A stretch of 64,000 nt of DNA from an uncultured Treponema sp. (GTDB lineage: Bacteria; Spirochaetota; Spirochaetia; Treponematales; Treponemataceae): assembly GCA_946631855.1 (NCBI GenBank), contig CAMPAL010000001.1:1-64000 (forward strand), in the 5' to 3' direction. How positions within the stretch are numbered: position 1 is the first letter of the stretch; the number at the start of each line of letters is the position of its first letter. A program made the translations under genes and the position numbers. Below are positions 51,560 to 60,347 of the stretch, piece by piece. Below the pieces are notes generated by a model, which was not told where the DNA came from, searched no databases, and saw only the letters and a list, made by a program, of their open reading frames with translations.

Positions 51560-51571
51560 TTATAATATAGG
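51560..51571 (-). promoter_or_regulatory. CTATATT-class promoter
   Basis: CCTATATTATAA on the minus strand before a ggaggtaca leader. Confidence 0.55.
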
Positions 51572-51623
51572 TCGTTCCGTCAGCAATTTTCCAAAAACAG
51601 CATTTTTTATTTCCACTAATCTT

Positions 51624-51920
51624 TCACTTTTTGTAATTCTTTTTTGTAAGTTTCACGTAATCATCGATTTCTGTAATGACTTTTTCAAAAGGTAAAAACC
51701 AGACTTTTCGGTACGTGCAAATTACCGCGTTGTCCAAAAACAAATCTATCCAGGCTTCAGCTTTTTCATCTATCAGATTTTTAATTTCCAAAAACTTGCA
51801 AGAGGAAACAAAACGCAATCTTGCGAAAAAAGTATTGTAAACATCGACAACAAAATGGTTGTTTTTGTCTATGAGAATATTCACTTTTAGCTTTCCTTTG
51901 TAAGTTGCAAAATATTCCAT
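51624..51920 (-). CDS. Unknown small protein
   Basis: 98 aa, beta-rich, RBS aaaggaggaata. No family recognised. Confidence 0.55.
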   Translation of the reverse strand: MEYFATYKGKLKVNILIDKNNHFVVDVYNTFFARLRFVSSCKFLEIKNLIDEKAEAWIDLFLDNAVICTYRKVWFLPFEKVITEIDDYVKLTKKNYKK

Positions 51921-51967
51921 TTTATTCCTCCTTTTCTAAAATTGCTACGGGTTTGTGTCTTTAAGTT

Positions 51968-52591
51968 CTAACCTCTATACTTTACTAAATTACCCCAATC
52001 CTTTTCTTTTACAATTCCAAATCCATAAACATGTATGGTTTCAGCGATTTGAGATTCTTCAAAAGGCTGTAAAAGTTTGTAAGGATAAAAATCATTGAAA
52101 TCAACAACAATATCATTTAACAAATTCATTGAGTTCGTTAAATGTTTCATTGGCTCAGAGAGTTTTTTACTTGGAAGAGTAATATCAAATTCATGCAGGA
52201 ATTTACTGTATCTCGCAACAGTAATTTCATAATTTGTAAACATATCCAAGAAAGATTGATTTGTATCCTTTACAAAAGTTTGTGTAATTTGCGGTTTTTC
52301 ATCTAAAAGACTTTTAATCTTTTCTATGTTGTTTTGTATTCTTTTGTCAACCACTTGAATATTTGTATAGAGCTCTATAAGTTCGTTTATTTCATTTTGT
52401 TTTGTTTTTGCTTCAAAGAGTTTTCCGTTTTCTTCATACAGGCTTTTTATTTCGGAAACATAAGTTTGGAATAAATAAAGATTGTGACGCAGATTCTCAA
52501 TTTCAACAATAAGCTCATCTGACTTTTCAGAGTAGTCACTTTCCATTTCATTCAAAATATCTTCAGCTTCCTTTTCTGTTAAAATTTTCAT
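51968..52591 (-). CDS. Coiled-coil protein co-translated with methyltransferase
   Basis: ATG 52591 (207 aa, MKILTEKEAEDILNE) overlaps the methyltransferase stop by 4 bases; the track's 52654 start lies inside that gene. Long helical segments (ENLRHNLYLFQTYVSEIKSLYEENGK) suggest a coiled coil. Could be a methyltransferase partner, unproven. Confidence 0.65.
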   Translation of the reverse strand: MKILTEKEAEDILNEMESDYSEKSDELIVEIENLRHNLYLFQTYVSEIKSLYEENGKLFEAKTKQNEINELIELYTNIQVVDKRIQNNIEKIKSLLDEKPQITQTFVKDTNQSFLDMFTNYEITVARYSKFLHEFDITLPSKKLSEPMKHLTNSMNLLNDIVVDFNDFYPYKLLQPFEESQIAETIHVYGFGIVKEKDWGNLVKYRG

Positions 52592-53694
52592 TCTTTTTCC
52601 TCCAAGAAATCTTCCGACAATCCAAGCTCTTTTAGGATTTCCTGGTCTGTCCAAGGTCTTGACCAGTCAATTGCAGGAAAATTCTCAAAGTAGAATTTCA
52701 TTCTCCCTCCACCTCCTGCAAAAGCACATATAAGATCTAATAAAAAGTTCGTCAAACCAATTTTATCTTTATTATCTCTTTTTTCATTACAACTGTACCA
52801 CCACTTTGCGAAGTTATCTCTTTCTTGCTTTGTTTTAAAAATTAAACCGCTTGCAGAACCCCTGACACACTCAGTAATTTTTCCTTCAAGGTTGTGCGTC
52901 ATGTCTTTTCCACCTTTTTTATGAACACCATCTTCTTCTCCTCTCCAAGTTATCAAAAAGATTTTTTCAAAATTTGAAAGGTATAGTTTTTCATAAAACT
53001 CAGGTCCAATAATATTGGATTGTGCTTTGTAACTAAAAGAATGGATACTGTTGTAATCATCTATAGCTTGCTGAATTTGTTGTTGTTTTTTTGTAAGAAT
53101 GTAAGTCCTAAAGAAGTCTCTTTCATAAATTTTACCTGGAGTGATATGAGCAATACAAGTATTTGAAAGAGTTGCATCTGTAAAGTAATCTCCTAAGTTT
53201 CCAATATTTTCAAGAAATTCTACAAAGGGTTCAACTTCAGACTCTCTAAATGTCTTCAAAGGAGCAAGACAAACCACTTCATGAGATTGTTTCATACACA
53301 TTTTTGTTATAGGAATTGCCAATGTACTTGCATATCCATACGGAGGATTAGCAATAATTAAATCAAATGACATATTATCAATATTATAGACAGAGGATAT
53401 TTCGTTTTCTACAAAGTTAGAATACCATTTTTTCATCAGTTCAACTTTTGTTTCATCACTTTCACTTACAAGAAAATAGATATTTTGTAGAGGTACTTTT
53501 TTGACATTAATCAAAAAGTTGATCATCTGAAAACCAAAGTCATCAAGCACGGTAATTTTATCATTTTGCCAATCGGTATCACTTACCATATCGGTCATTT
53601 TTTTACAAATGCTTTCTGGATACCCAAAATAATCTCCCCAATTTTTTAAGGATTCAATTGGATAATTTTTGATCAGCTCAAGTTTTGTTTTCAT
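52588..53694 (-). CDS. N6-adenine-type DNA methyltransferase
   Basis: 368 aa. The catalytic motif FDLIIANPPYG (NPPY) follows a SAM-fold with the acidic strand VLDDFGFQMINF and IYFLVSESD. The C-terminal part (KAQSNIIGPEFYEKLY, WYSCNE) resembles target-recognition regions of phage-borne adenine methylases, with an Eco57I/restriction-like layout but no nuclease motif. Promoter CCTATATTTTAG and gaggtacgaaag leader. Likely protects phage DNA. Confidence 0.8.
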   Translation of the reverse strand: MKTKLELIKNYPIESLKNWGDYFGYPESICKKMTDMVSDTDWQNDKITVLDDFGFQMINFLINVKKVPLQNIYFLVSESDETKVELMKKWYSNFVENEISSVYNIDNMSFDLIIANPPYGYASTLAIPITKMCMKQSHEVVCLAPLKTFRESEVEPFVEFLENIGNLGDYFTDATLSNTCIAHITPGKIYERDFFRTYILTKKQQQIQQAIDDYNSIHSFSYKAQSNIIGPEFYEKLYLSNFEKIFLITWRGEEDGVHKKGGKDMTHNLEGKITECVRGSASGLIFKTKQERDNFAKWWYSCNEKRDNKDKIGLTNFLLDLICAFAGGGGRMKFYFENFPAIDWSRPWTDQEILKELGLSEDFLEEKE

Positions 53695-53761
53695 CTTTCG
53701 TACCTCTTTTCTTATAAAAAATCAACTAAAATATAGGCTTTTATTTTGAAAATGCAAAAAA

Positions 53762-53791
53762 AAATACTCAAGATTGACTTGAGTATTCCTT
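53762..53791. terminator. Rho-independent terminator
   Basis: AATACTCAAG/CTTGAGTATT hairpin, between the divergent promoter region and the gene at 53808. Confidence 0.75.
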
Positions 53792-53807
53792 TTGAAGGTA
53801 CCTTTTT

Positions 53808-54125
53808 TTATTCCTCTACCAAACGCATTGCATATTGTGCTTCTGCAGGATCTTTGTGAGCCAACCAGTACTTACATGCATCTGCCAATACATCAGCTCC
53901 GCCAGTGATATCAGAAATAGCACCTTTTGCAGCTCCTACTCGAGCTTCACCTTTACTCAAGCCCCTCTTTAATCTGTTTTGATAATACAATTCAAAAGAA
54001 TCATCGAAAAGGGAACCCATTTTCTTATCTTGATCAAAATTGTAAAACTCCATTACACGGATTACACTATCCGCAAAATCATCCCAGTTATCAGCTGTAA
54101 AACCTGTCCAATTAAAATACTTCAT
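53808..54125 (-). CDS. Unknown protein
   Basis: 105 aa, helical. LYYQNRLKRGLSKGEARVGAAKGAISDITGGAD; no family recognised. ACTAATTTTGATAAGGAAG leader. Confidence 0.55.
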   Translation of the reverse strand: MKYFNWTGFTADNWDDFADSVIRVMEFYNFDQDKKMGSLFDDSFELYYQNRLKRGLSKGEARVGAAKGAISDITGGADVLADACKYWLAHKDPAEAQYAMRLVEE

Positions 54126-54149
54126 AAAATAATTTCTTCCTTATCAAAA

Positions 54150-54704
54150 TTAGTTCTTTTTTCTTTTGAGCCTTTCAATGTGAGAATGATTTTCCTTCAT
54201 TTGCTTTCTTATAGAATTCAACTTTTTAAGGAATTCTTTTTGTACCTCAAGGTTTTTACAAAGGTTTGCACTTATCTCTGCAACTTTATGTATTTTCTTT
54301 GAAGTGAAAGCTTCTTTCAATTCTAGTTTGTCTTTTTCAATTTCTTTAAAGACTTTAGGTAAAGCGGACATTTTCAAAATATTTTTCTGCTTATTCAGTT
54401 CATCCTGATCATCATAAAAACTCGCAAGCTCATTTGGCAGGTTTTTCAATTCGATCTTATTTGACCGAATTTGCTTTTTACAGTCAAAGGCCTGTTTTTG
54501 TCTTTTAGCGAGCATTTCTTTATCGAAAGCAAGAAGGTGTGCAAACTTTTCTATACCTTTCAAATCATGACTTTTCCAAGCAGCTTTCATCATGCCAAGA
54601 TCATCTGTTTTTTTCTTTTCATAAAAACGAAGTTCTTTGTGAAAAAACTGCAAGTGACGAGAAAGTTCGTGCTGTTTTGCTATAAGTGTATCTCTTTTGA
54701 TCAT
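54150..54704 (-). CDS. Coiled-coil protein
   Basis: 184 aa, nearly all helix with many Lys/Glu/Leu heptads (QKQAFDCKKQIRSNKIELKNL). CCTATAATGTAAAAC abuts the ATG (leaderless type). May be a scaffold-like or structural protein; no homologue recognised. Confidence 0.55.
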   Translation of the reverse strand: MIKRDTLIAKQHELSRHLQFFHKELRFYEKKKTDDLGMMKAAWKSHDLKGIEKFAHLLAFDKEMLAKRQKQAFDCKKQIRSNKIELKNLPNELASFYDDQDELNKQKNILKMSALPKVFKEIEKDKLELKEAFTSKKIHKVAEISANLCKNLEVQKEFLKKLNSIRKQMKENHSHIERLKRKKN

Positions 54705-54707
54705 GTT

Positions 54708-54965
54708 TTACATTATAGGATTATTTGTAAAGATGTACTCCTTTTTGTTTTTTGTCAATTCTATTTTATTTTCAGCAAGATACTTTTTTGTTTCTTCTGC
54801 GTACATTTCAAGAAGGCTTTGCAAACGAAATACCCTTTCCTGAGTTGCACCTTTTGTTTCCACCCCCACATTAAACCAATCTAAAGGTACCTTGAACAAA
54901 CCAAATGTTTTTGCCATACCAATTATGTAAAAAAGTTTCTTTTCAAAAGCGTTTTTGTAATCCAT
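54708..54965 (-). CDS. Small unknown protein
   Basis: 85 aa; ACTAATTTTCAATACT directly before the ATG. GVETKGATQERVFRLQSLL; no family recognised. 3 bases before the next gene. Confidence 0.55.
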   Translation of the reverse strand: MDYKNAFEKKLFYIIGMAKTFGLFKVPLDWFNVGVETKGATQERVFRLQSLLEMYAEETKKYLAENKIELTKNKKEYIFTNNPIM

Positions 54966-55026
54966 AGTATTGAAAATTAGTCTTCAGAAAATCTGCACTA
55001 AATATTTTCCAAGGAGATTAAAATAA

Positions 55027-55398
55027 ATGTTTCAAACAATTTTTATCTTAGCTGTAGCTGTTGTCGGGTTGGTTGAATTTGTAAAGAATTACCTTCCAGA
55101 CTCAGTGAAGGAAAAGAAAGCTGTTATGTCAAGTCTTTCGGGTGCTTTTTCTGTTGCAGTAGCTTGCGGTTTTGTAGCTCTTAATAAAAAGATAGGTTAT
55201 AATATAGAGCCAACTATTCCAAACTTTGTTTTATATTCAGTTGGAGCTGTAGGTATTGTACAAACTTCTTATGACACACTCTTTAAGATTTTCAAAGCGG
55301 TTGTGGAAAAGCTAAAGAATAAATTCGTAGGCCCAACAGATGTTGACAAGACATCAGACGAAATAGTCGAAACTATTACAAACACAGTTAGCAAGTAA
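55027..55398 (+). CDS. Holin-like membrane protein
   Basis: 123 aa, hydrophobic N-terminus (FQTIFILAVAVVGLVEFVKNY), a second hydrophobic stretch (SLSGAFSVAVACGFVAL), a third (VLYSVGAVGIVQ), and a charged C-terminal tail, the layout of phage holins. Strong SD (aaggagatt) and a strong terminator follow. Could form the lysis pore; other small phage membrane proteins look similar. Confidence 0.55.
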   Translation: MFQTIFILAVAVVGLVEFVKNYLPDSVKEKKAVMSSLSGAFSVAVACGFVALNKKIGYNIEPTIPNFVLYSVGAVGIVQTSYDTLFKIFKAVVEKLKNKFVGPTDVDKTSDEIVETITNTVSK

Positions 55399-55410
55399 TT
55401 TTTTTTTAGA

Positions 55411-55446
55411 AAACTCGGGATTGAAAAAAAAATTCCCGAGTTTATT
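55411..55446 (+). terminator. Strong terminator
   Basis: AAACTCGGGA/TTCCCGAGTTT hairpin and T-run. Confidence 0.85.
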
Positions 55447-55452
55447 TTTTTT

Positions 55453-55581
55453 TCACACCCACAAAAGAGATTCAGGGTAATCCATAATTCTTGAAGCTGT
55501 ATGCTCAATAGCTGCTTCCCAATCATAAGTACCATTAGCAATCATCTCTTTGATTGCTTTTATCATTTCTTTTCTCTGCAT
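55453..55581 (-). CDS. Small unknown protein missed by the ORF track (42 aa)
   Basis: MQRKEMIKAIKEMIANGTY...SLLWV, 42 aa. ATG 55581 lies 7 nt behind CTATATT (CCTATATTTTGGAAC), the leaderless pattern. Continuous frame to TGA at 55453. Helical, with a conserved-looking Trp and Tyr. No family assigned. Confidence 0.5.
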   Translation of the reverse strand: MQRKEMIKAIKEMIANGTYDWEAAIEHTASRIMDYPESLLWV

Positions 55582-55627
55582 GTTCCAAAATATAGGAAAC
55601 TAATTTTGAAAAAGGAGTACAAAAATT

Positions 55628-55942
55628 ATGAAACATTTTATTTCAATTCGGGAGATTGCCGATGATAAAACAACTATATCCTCAACAAGATGGGCTTTTG
55701 CAACTGTTGTAAAAGTTGATATAGCAATTATCATTATTGTTTTACTTGCAGCTTTAGTTGCTCATTTTTTTCCGGGTATAGATGATTTCGATAATTCATT
55801 TTTTGGAAGCGTTGCAATGTTGCTTGGTGTTATAACTACACTTGTAACAACCGGAAAAGTTTTGCAGGGCTTTGAACCTCATAATGAAGTTGTAAAACCT
55901 GAGGTTGAAAAAGAACCTGAAAAAGAAACAGAAGAAAAATAA
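55628..55942 (+). CDS. Small membrane protein
   Basis: 104 aa. Two hydrophobic segments (VDIAIIIIVLLAALVAHFF and SVAMLLGVITTLVTTG) and an acidic Glu/Lys tail. SD aaaaggag. Near the holin-like gene; may be a second lysis or pore protein. Confidence 0.55.
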   Translation: MKHFISIREIADDKTTISSTRWAFATVVKVDIAIIIIVLLAALVAHFFPGIDDFDNSFFGSVAMLLGVITTLVTTGKVLQGFEPHNEVVKPEVEKEPEKETEEK

Positions 55943-55975
55943 AAAAAGAACCGGCTGAAAAAACCGGCTCTGTTA
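55943..55975 (+). terminator. Strong terminator
   Basis: AACCGGCT/AACCGGCT-type GC-rich hairpin (AGCCGG pairs) after the membrane gene. Confidence 0.75.
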
Positions 55976-56016
55976 GGAGGTACAAAAATGTAAAGCTTTT
56001 CTTTTTACTTTACATT
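55976..56016. promoter_or_regulatory. SD followed by ATG-TAA in a palindrome
   Basis: AGGAGGTACAAAA leads to ATGTAA, a start directly followed by a stop. ATGTAAAG pairs with CTTTACAT 12 bases later, so the minus strand also reads ATGTAA 6 nt behind CTATATT. No gene is encoded; a ribosome-binding decoy or remnant. Confidence 0.5.
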
Positions 56017-56057
56017 AAAGAAATATAGAAAAGGGGATTTAAATTCGAATCCTTTTT

Positions 56058-57320
56058 TCAAGAAAGCAATGACATCAATTTTACCTTAAACAAATCTACA
56101 GTAAAATAACCGTTTTCACTCAACTCAAGCAACATATCCCTCAATTTGAAATAATTTGGGGCTTTTGAAAGATTCAAAGCCTGATTGTAAATAAAGGAAT
56201 TATCGCTTGTTGAATCTGTAATTTTTAGCTCAACTCCCTCTTCACCCTTCTTTGCTTTTACATCTCCAATTCTTCCGAAAACTCTTACCTGTTCCGCTTT
56301 TCTTATTGAAGACATCATTATCTGAAAAACGGTTGAAAAGTTTGTTTTTGTAATAGATGCAATCTGTATAAAAGTGTCGTTATTTTTTACATTGCAAGCA
56401 ATATTCAGAGTTACATCAAGTATCTTTGTTTCAGGCAAAAATCCAAAAGAAAGGAAAATCGAGTTTGGATCAAAAATCTTTTCTTCAATACATTGCTGCA
56501 AAACTTTTGTTGCCATTCCAACTGATCCAACACAGCCCTCTGCAATTGTCAAAAGGCCCTGTTTACAGAAAGTTTCTCCGCCGTTTTCAATCATCCAATC
56601 CCAAAGTTTTTTACCTTCGTACTCGTGTTTATTTGCAAAAGTATACATGTACTTCAACAAATCTGTTTTGCCCAATGCATTAAACTTGAATTGAGTTACT
56701 CTTCTCAAAATACCTGAATTACCCGAACTACCATACCCTGATTTTCCTTGAGAGCCAAGCTCAACTTCAACATTTGATGATTTTGCCTGAATATCATCCA
56801 TTGAAGTAAAAATCCAATATGTTTTATATCCCTGCCCTTCTTTTTTCTCAAGTACAGGCAAAAGCTGTTTTGTTGCAGCCTGGCCTCCAACAGAACGCAT
56901 CAACTCCTGGAATTCATCAAGAATAATAACTCTGCGTTTGCCAAAGAAAGGAGTACTGTTTGACAACTCAATCAATCTGCGCATTGAATCAACGTTAGAC
57001 TCTCCATCCTTTTTAAAAAATTCAGGCCCGTAAATCTTTACATCCCTGTTGAATTTATCTTCCAAAATTGCTTTACACTCAGCGCATTCTCTACAAGGAT
57101 TTCCTTCAGCGTCTTTATGTTGACAAACCATAGTCATTGCTATAATTTTGGCTGCAGTTGTTTTTCCATTACCAGCTGTACCCATTAAAAGAATACCTCT
57201 CGGCCAATTATCATCTTTTGCTTTTGTTTTAATAAAAGATTTTAACGTATCACAACCGTAAATTTCATCAACTTTAGTCGGTCTCGCATCTACAGCCCAC
57301 TGTTTTCCTGTTAGGTCCAT
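56058..57320 (-). CDS. AAA+ clamp-loader subunit (DnaX-like)
   Basis: Loads the sliding clamp on primed DNA. 420 aa with Walker A GTAGNGKTT, a zinc module (CRECAECK after CQHKD), Walker B VIILDEF and a sensor-1-like FTSMDD. The C-terminal ~150 aa resemble the collar domain. Single subunit here; T4 uses gp44/gp62, and no second subunit is visible. RBS aaaggagtac. It is divergent from the polymerase, with repeat array 2 between them. Confidence 0.85.
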   Translation of the reverse strand: MDLTGKQWAVDARPTKVDEIYGCDTLKSFIKTKAKDDNWPRGILLMGTAGNGKTTAAKIIAMTMVCQHKDAEGNPCRECAECKAILEDKFNRDVKIYGPEFFKKDGESNVDSMRRLIELSNSTPFFGKRRVIILDEFQELMRSVGGQAATKQLLPVLEKKEGQGYKTYWIFTSMDDIQAKSSNVEVELGSQGKSGYGSSGNSGILRRVTQFKFNALGKTDLLKYMYTFANKHEYEGKKLWDWMIENGGETFCKQGLLTIAEGCVGSVGMATKVLQQCIEEKIFDPNSIFLSFGFLPETKILDVTLNIACNVKNNDTFIQIASITKTNFSTVFQIMMSSIRKAEQVRVFGRIGDVKAKKGEEGVELKITDSTSDNSFIYNQALNLSKAPNYFKLRDMLLELSENGYFTVDLFKVKLMSLLS

Positions 57321-57397
57321 TTTATTTGTACTCCTTTAAAATTATGAATCACAAAAAAATATAGAGAATTGAAGGAATTGAAACCCTGAAAAAATTG

Positions 57398-58034
57398 AAT
57401 GTACAACGAGTTTGGGGTTTCTATTTATATTTTAAAATTTGGAAAAAGCTTTTAAAAGAGTTTATAAAAGATAACTTGTGATACATTTAATTGCAATTCC
57501 TTATTTTATAACACTTCAATTTTAATGTATCACGAGATAGCTTAACTTATCATACATTAAAACAACTCTAAAGTCTTATAAAACAAAGGAATAAGATTAA
57601 ATGTATGACGTGATATTTTTTATAAACTCTTTTAAAAACTTTTTCCAATTTTTAAAAATATATTTGAAACCCCTTATCTCGTTGTACATTACTCTTTTAG
57701 CTTTTAGGTTAGGGTTTGTATTATATAAAAGATAAAGAGGAGATTATTATAATACGTTAGAGAATTAAATGTATCACGAGTTATGGGTTTTCAATTATAT
57801 ATTTAAAAAATTAAAAAACTTTTTAAAAAGGTTTTAAAAACCTAACTCGTTGTACATTTAATCTTATTCCCTTATTTTATAAAGCTTTAGCTGATTTTTA
57901 ATGTATCATATGTTAGTGAAACCAGTTATACATTCAGCCTTAATGTACAACGAGATAGAAGGGTTTGATTATATATTTAAAAAATCAAAAAGACTTTTTA
58001 AAATGTTTTAAAAAGCTAACTCGTGATACATTTG
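57398..58034. repeat. Repeat array 2: four 86/87-bp and two 31-bp inverted repeats
   Basis: Between the clamp loader and polymerase: large units 57400-57485, 57602-57688, 57770-57856, 57944-58030; 31-bp units 57526-57556 and 57902-57932. Ends TGTAYMACGAGTTA/inverse, interiors in both orientations as in array 1. A TTTGTATTATATAAAAG linker (57715) also occurs in array 1. No gene fits. Location between replication genes suggests an origin. Confidence 0.85.
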
Positions 58035-58123
58035 AAAAAAAAAATATTTTTTCCATAAAATGTTTTTGCTATATTAAAAGCTGAAAAGATACAAAGGTAT
58101 CAAAAAAAAGGAGAAAAATACAT

Positions 58124-60238
58124 ATGGCCTTTAGCTTGAATAAAAAAGCTTCCTCATCAATGTCAACTCCCCTTTGGAGAATTGATCATATTATCGGAAA
58201 TGAATTTATAACAGTTTTACTTGATAAGCCAATCAGAAGTACTTCAAAAGATGATATGCAAATGCTGAAGTATGTACAAGCTATGCTGGAAAAGAAAGGT
58301 ATAAATTCTTATGTAATTACGTCTGCATTGAGAGATTACCCAACTGAAATAAAAGGAGGTTTGACAGAATTTTATACAAAGCATGATTCAAAATGGTTTG
58401 ATGAAATTATAAAACCTGCAAGAGCAAAAGGGATGACTGCAGATGTAGTAATTGCATATGGAGCGGCTTTTTATCAAATCACAAAAGCAACAGATGTTAT
58501 TATTGATGACTTGATTTACCCTTATTTTGAAAATTACATTTATATAGGACACGGCTGGATTGGGGATTATGATTGTTTTATTTATCCAATGTTTACTTTG
58601 GAAGAAATTTTCAAACCTGGCCGTGTAGTAGGAGATAATAGTATTTATCTCAACAACTGGAAGATGAATTTTATGGTTTCGATTTTTGGAAAAATCGCAA
58701 AGCATACATACAAACTCCCTGATGAAATGGAAGATGTAAAACTTGTAGAAATTGGGGCAGATTATGAAGAAAATAAAGAAGCTGCAGTAAAAGAGGTAAA
58801 AGAATTTTTGCAATCCCATTTTAATGAAGAGATGTGCGCATTCGACCTTGAAACTTCCGGTTTTGCTCAGTGGAAAGATAAAATCAGATGTATTACTTTG
58901 GCATTTGATAGTATTACAGGTTATTACATTGAATGGAAGATTTTTGAACAAAATCCTGAATTGATAAAACTTTTATCAGAAATGATGAAAAGTGCAAAGC
59001 ATAGGATTACTGTAAACGGCAAGTTCGATATTAAATTCCTTTGGGTAAACGGGCTTGATTTGGATGTAAATGTTACAGATGATGCAATGACTTTGTCTCA
59101 TGTTTTGTGTTCAGGAAGGCATAAAGGTTTGAAAACAATGACTTATTATTGGACTCCTTTTGGGGGATATGATAATGCATTGGATACATATAGAGACAAC
59201 TTAAAAGCAAAAGGAAATAAAGATCCGAGTTATTATGACATTCCAAAAAAGATTTTGTTTCCATATGCAACTATGGATGCCGTAATGACAATTCGCACTT
59301 TCAAAGCTGCAGAAAAAAGGTGTCATGATTTTGATTACAGATTCCCTTCAGAAATTCCAATTGAGCATACTGGAGGAAAATTAAATACAGCCTGGGAATG
59401 GTATAAATATATAATGATGTTGTACCCAATTATTTGTAAAATGGAATACAACGGACTTTGTATTGACATGGAAGTTGTAAAAAGACACCGAGAGATTTTT
59501 AGAAAAGAAATTGAGGAACAAAGAGAAAAGCTCGCGGAGATTTTTAAGGAAATTAAAGTTGAAGGCAAATATGTTGATAAAGACTATGATTTTGGGTCAT
59601 CTGTACAATTAGGCAAATTGCTTGAAGCTGCAGGTTGGAGTTGTCACGGAAGGTCAAAGCACGGAGAATATGCAACTTCGGATGAATGCTTTACAGAATG
59701 GAAACGTGAAAATATGAAAGGCGTAAAGGAATTGATTAAATTCCGTGCAGCCAATAATGCATTGGGTACTTACCTTGGCCAGCTTGAAACAAAAGTTGAT
59801 CAAAAGAAAGGAACCGTAAAAAAGGAATGGAGTGGCTGGCCTCAATATATTATTCACGATGAAGTTGACGGTACAGATAAAATTCATTGTAACTTTACAG
59901 TTTGTGGAGCAGAAACGTTCCGAATGATTTCAAGAGAGCCGAATTTGCAAAATGTTCCAACTCGTTCTTTGGAAGGTCAAATTGTAAAAATGTGCTTTAC
60001 AGTTCCTCCTGCTCCAATGTATTTTATTACAGACGAAAATGGAAAAGAATGGGAAGTTACTCAATTAGGAGTAATAAATACTACAAGAGGATACGTAGCC
60101 GCAGGTGCAATGACTGAAGAAGATACCGTAGTAGATATTGGAGAAAAAACGGTACTTGAATGGGATGAATGGACAAAAGAGGGAATAAAGCCAATTGGAA
60201 TTGAAACAATGAGAAGAAATCCAGCGGTTTTTAAGTGA
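58124..60238 (+). CDS. Family A DNA polymerase, N-terminal fragment
   Basis: 704 aa: an N-terminal region of unknown role, then the 3'-5' exonuclease (CAFDLETSGF, NGKFDIKFL, PYATMDAVMT) and the start of the polymerase palm (FRMISREPNLQNVPTRS), reaching the strand before motif A (KMCFTVPP). It stops after an extra ~70-aa tail (ITDENGKEWEV...TTRGYVAAG). Motif A, fingers and motif C are absent; motif A is in the next fragment. SD aaaggagaaaaa; terminator after the stop. Confidence 0.9.
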   Translation: MAFSLNKKASSSMSTPLWRIDHIIGNEFITVLLDKPIRSTSKDDMQMLKYVQAMLEKKGINSYVITSALRDYPTEIKGGLTEFYTKHDSKWFDEIIKPARAKGMTADVVIAYGAAFYQITKATDVIIDDLIYPYFENYIYIGHGWIGDYDCFIYPMFTLEEIFKPGRVVGDNSIYLNNWKMNFMVSIFGKIAKHTYKLPDEMEDVKLVEIGADYEENKEAAVKEVKEFLQSHFNEEMCAFDLETSGFAQWKDKIRCITLAFDSITGYYIEWKIFEQNPELIKLLSEMMKSAKHRITVNGKFDIKFLWVNGLDLDVNVTDDAMTLSHVLCSGRHKGLKTMTYYWTPFGGYDNALDTYRDNLKAKGNKDPSYYDIPKKILFPYATMDAVMTIRTFKAAEKRCHDFDYRFPSEIPIEHTGGKLNTAWEWYKYIMMLYPIICKMEYNGLCIDMEVVKRHREIFRKEIEEQREKLAEIFKEIKVEGKYVDKDYDFGSSVQLGKLLEAAGWSCHGRSKHGEYATSDECFTEWKRENMKGVKELIKFRAANNALGTYLGQLETKVDQKKGTVKKEWSGWPQYIIHDEVDGTDKIHCNFTVCGAETFRMISREPNLQNVPTRSLEGQIVKMCFTVPPAPMYFITDENGKEWEVTQLGVINTTRGYVAAGAMTEEDTVVDIGEKTVLEWDEWTKEGIKPIGIETMRRNPAVFK

Positions 60239-60242
60239 AGTA

Positions 60243-60272
60243 AAAAAAGGAACTTTTAAAAGTTCCCTTTTG
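60243..60272 (+). terminator. Terminator after polymerase fragment
   Basis: AAGGAACTTTT/AAAAGTTCCCTTTT hairpin, just past the stop. Confidence 0.75.
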
Positions 60273-60347
60273 AATTCTTTAAAAAGATTTGAAAACAAAA
60301 AATAAAAACTAACAAAGCTGCATCCACTGTAACTATATTTTTTCTGT

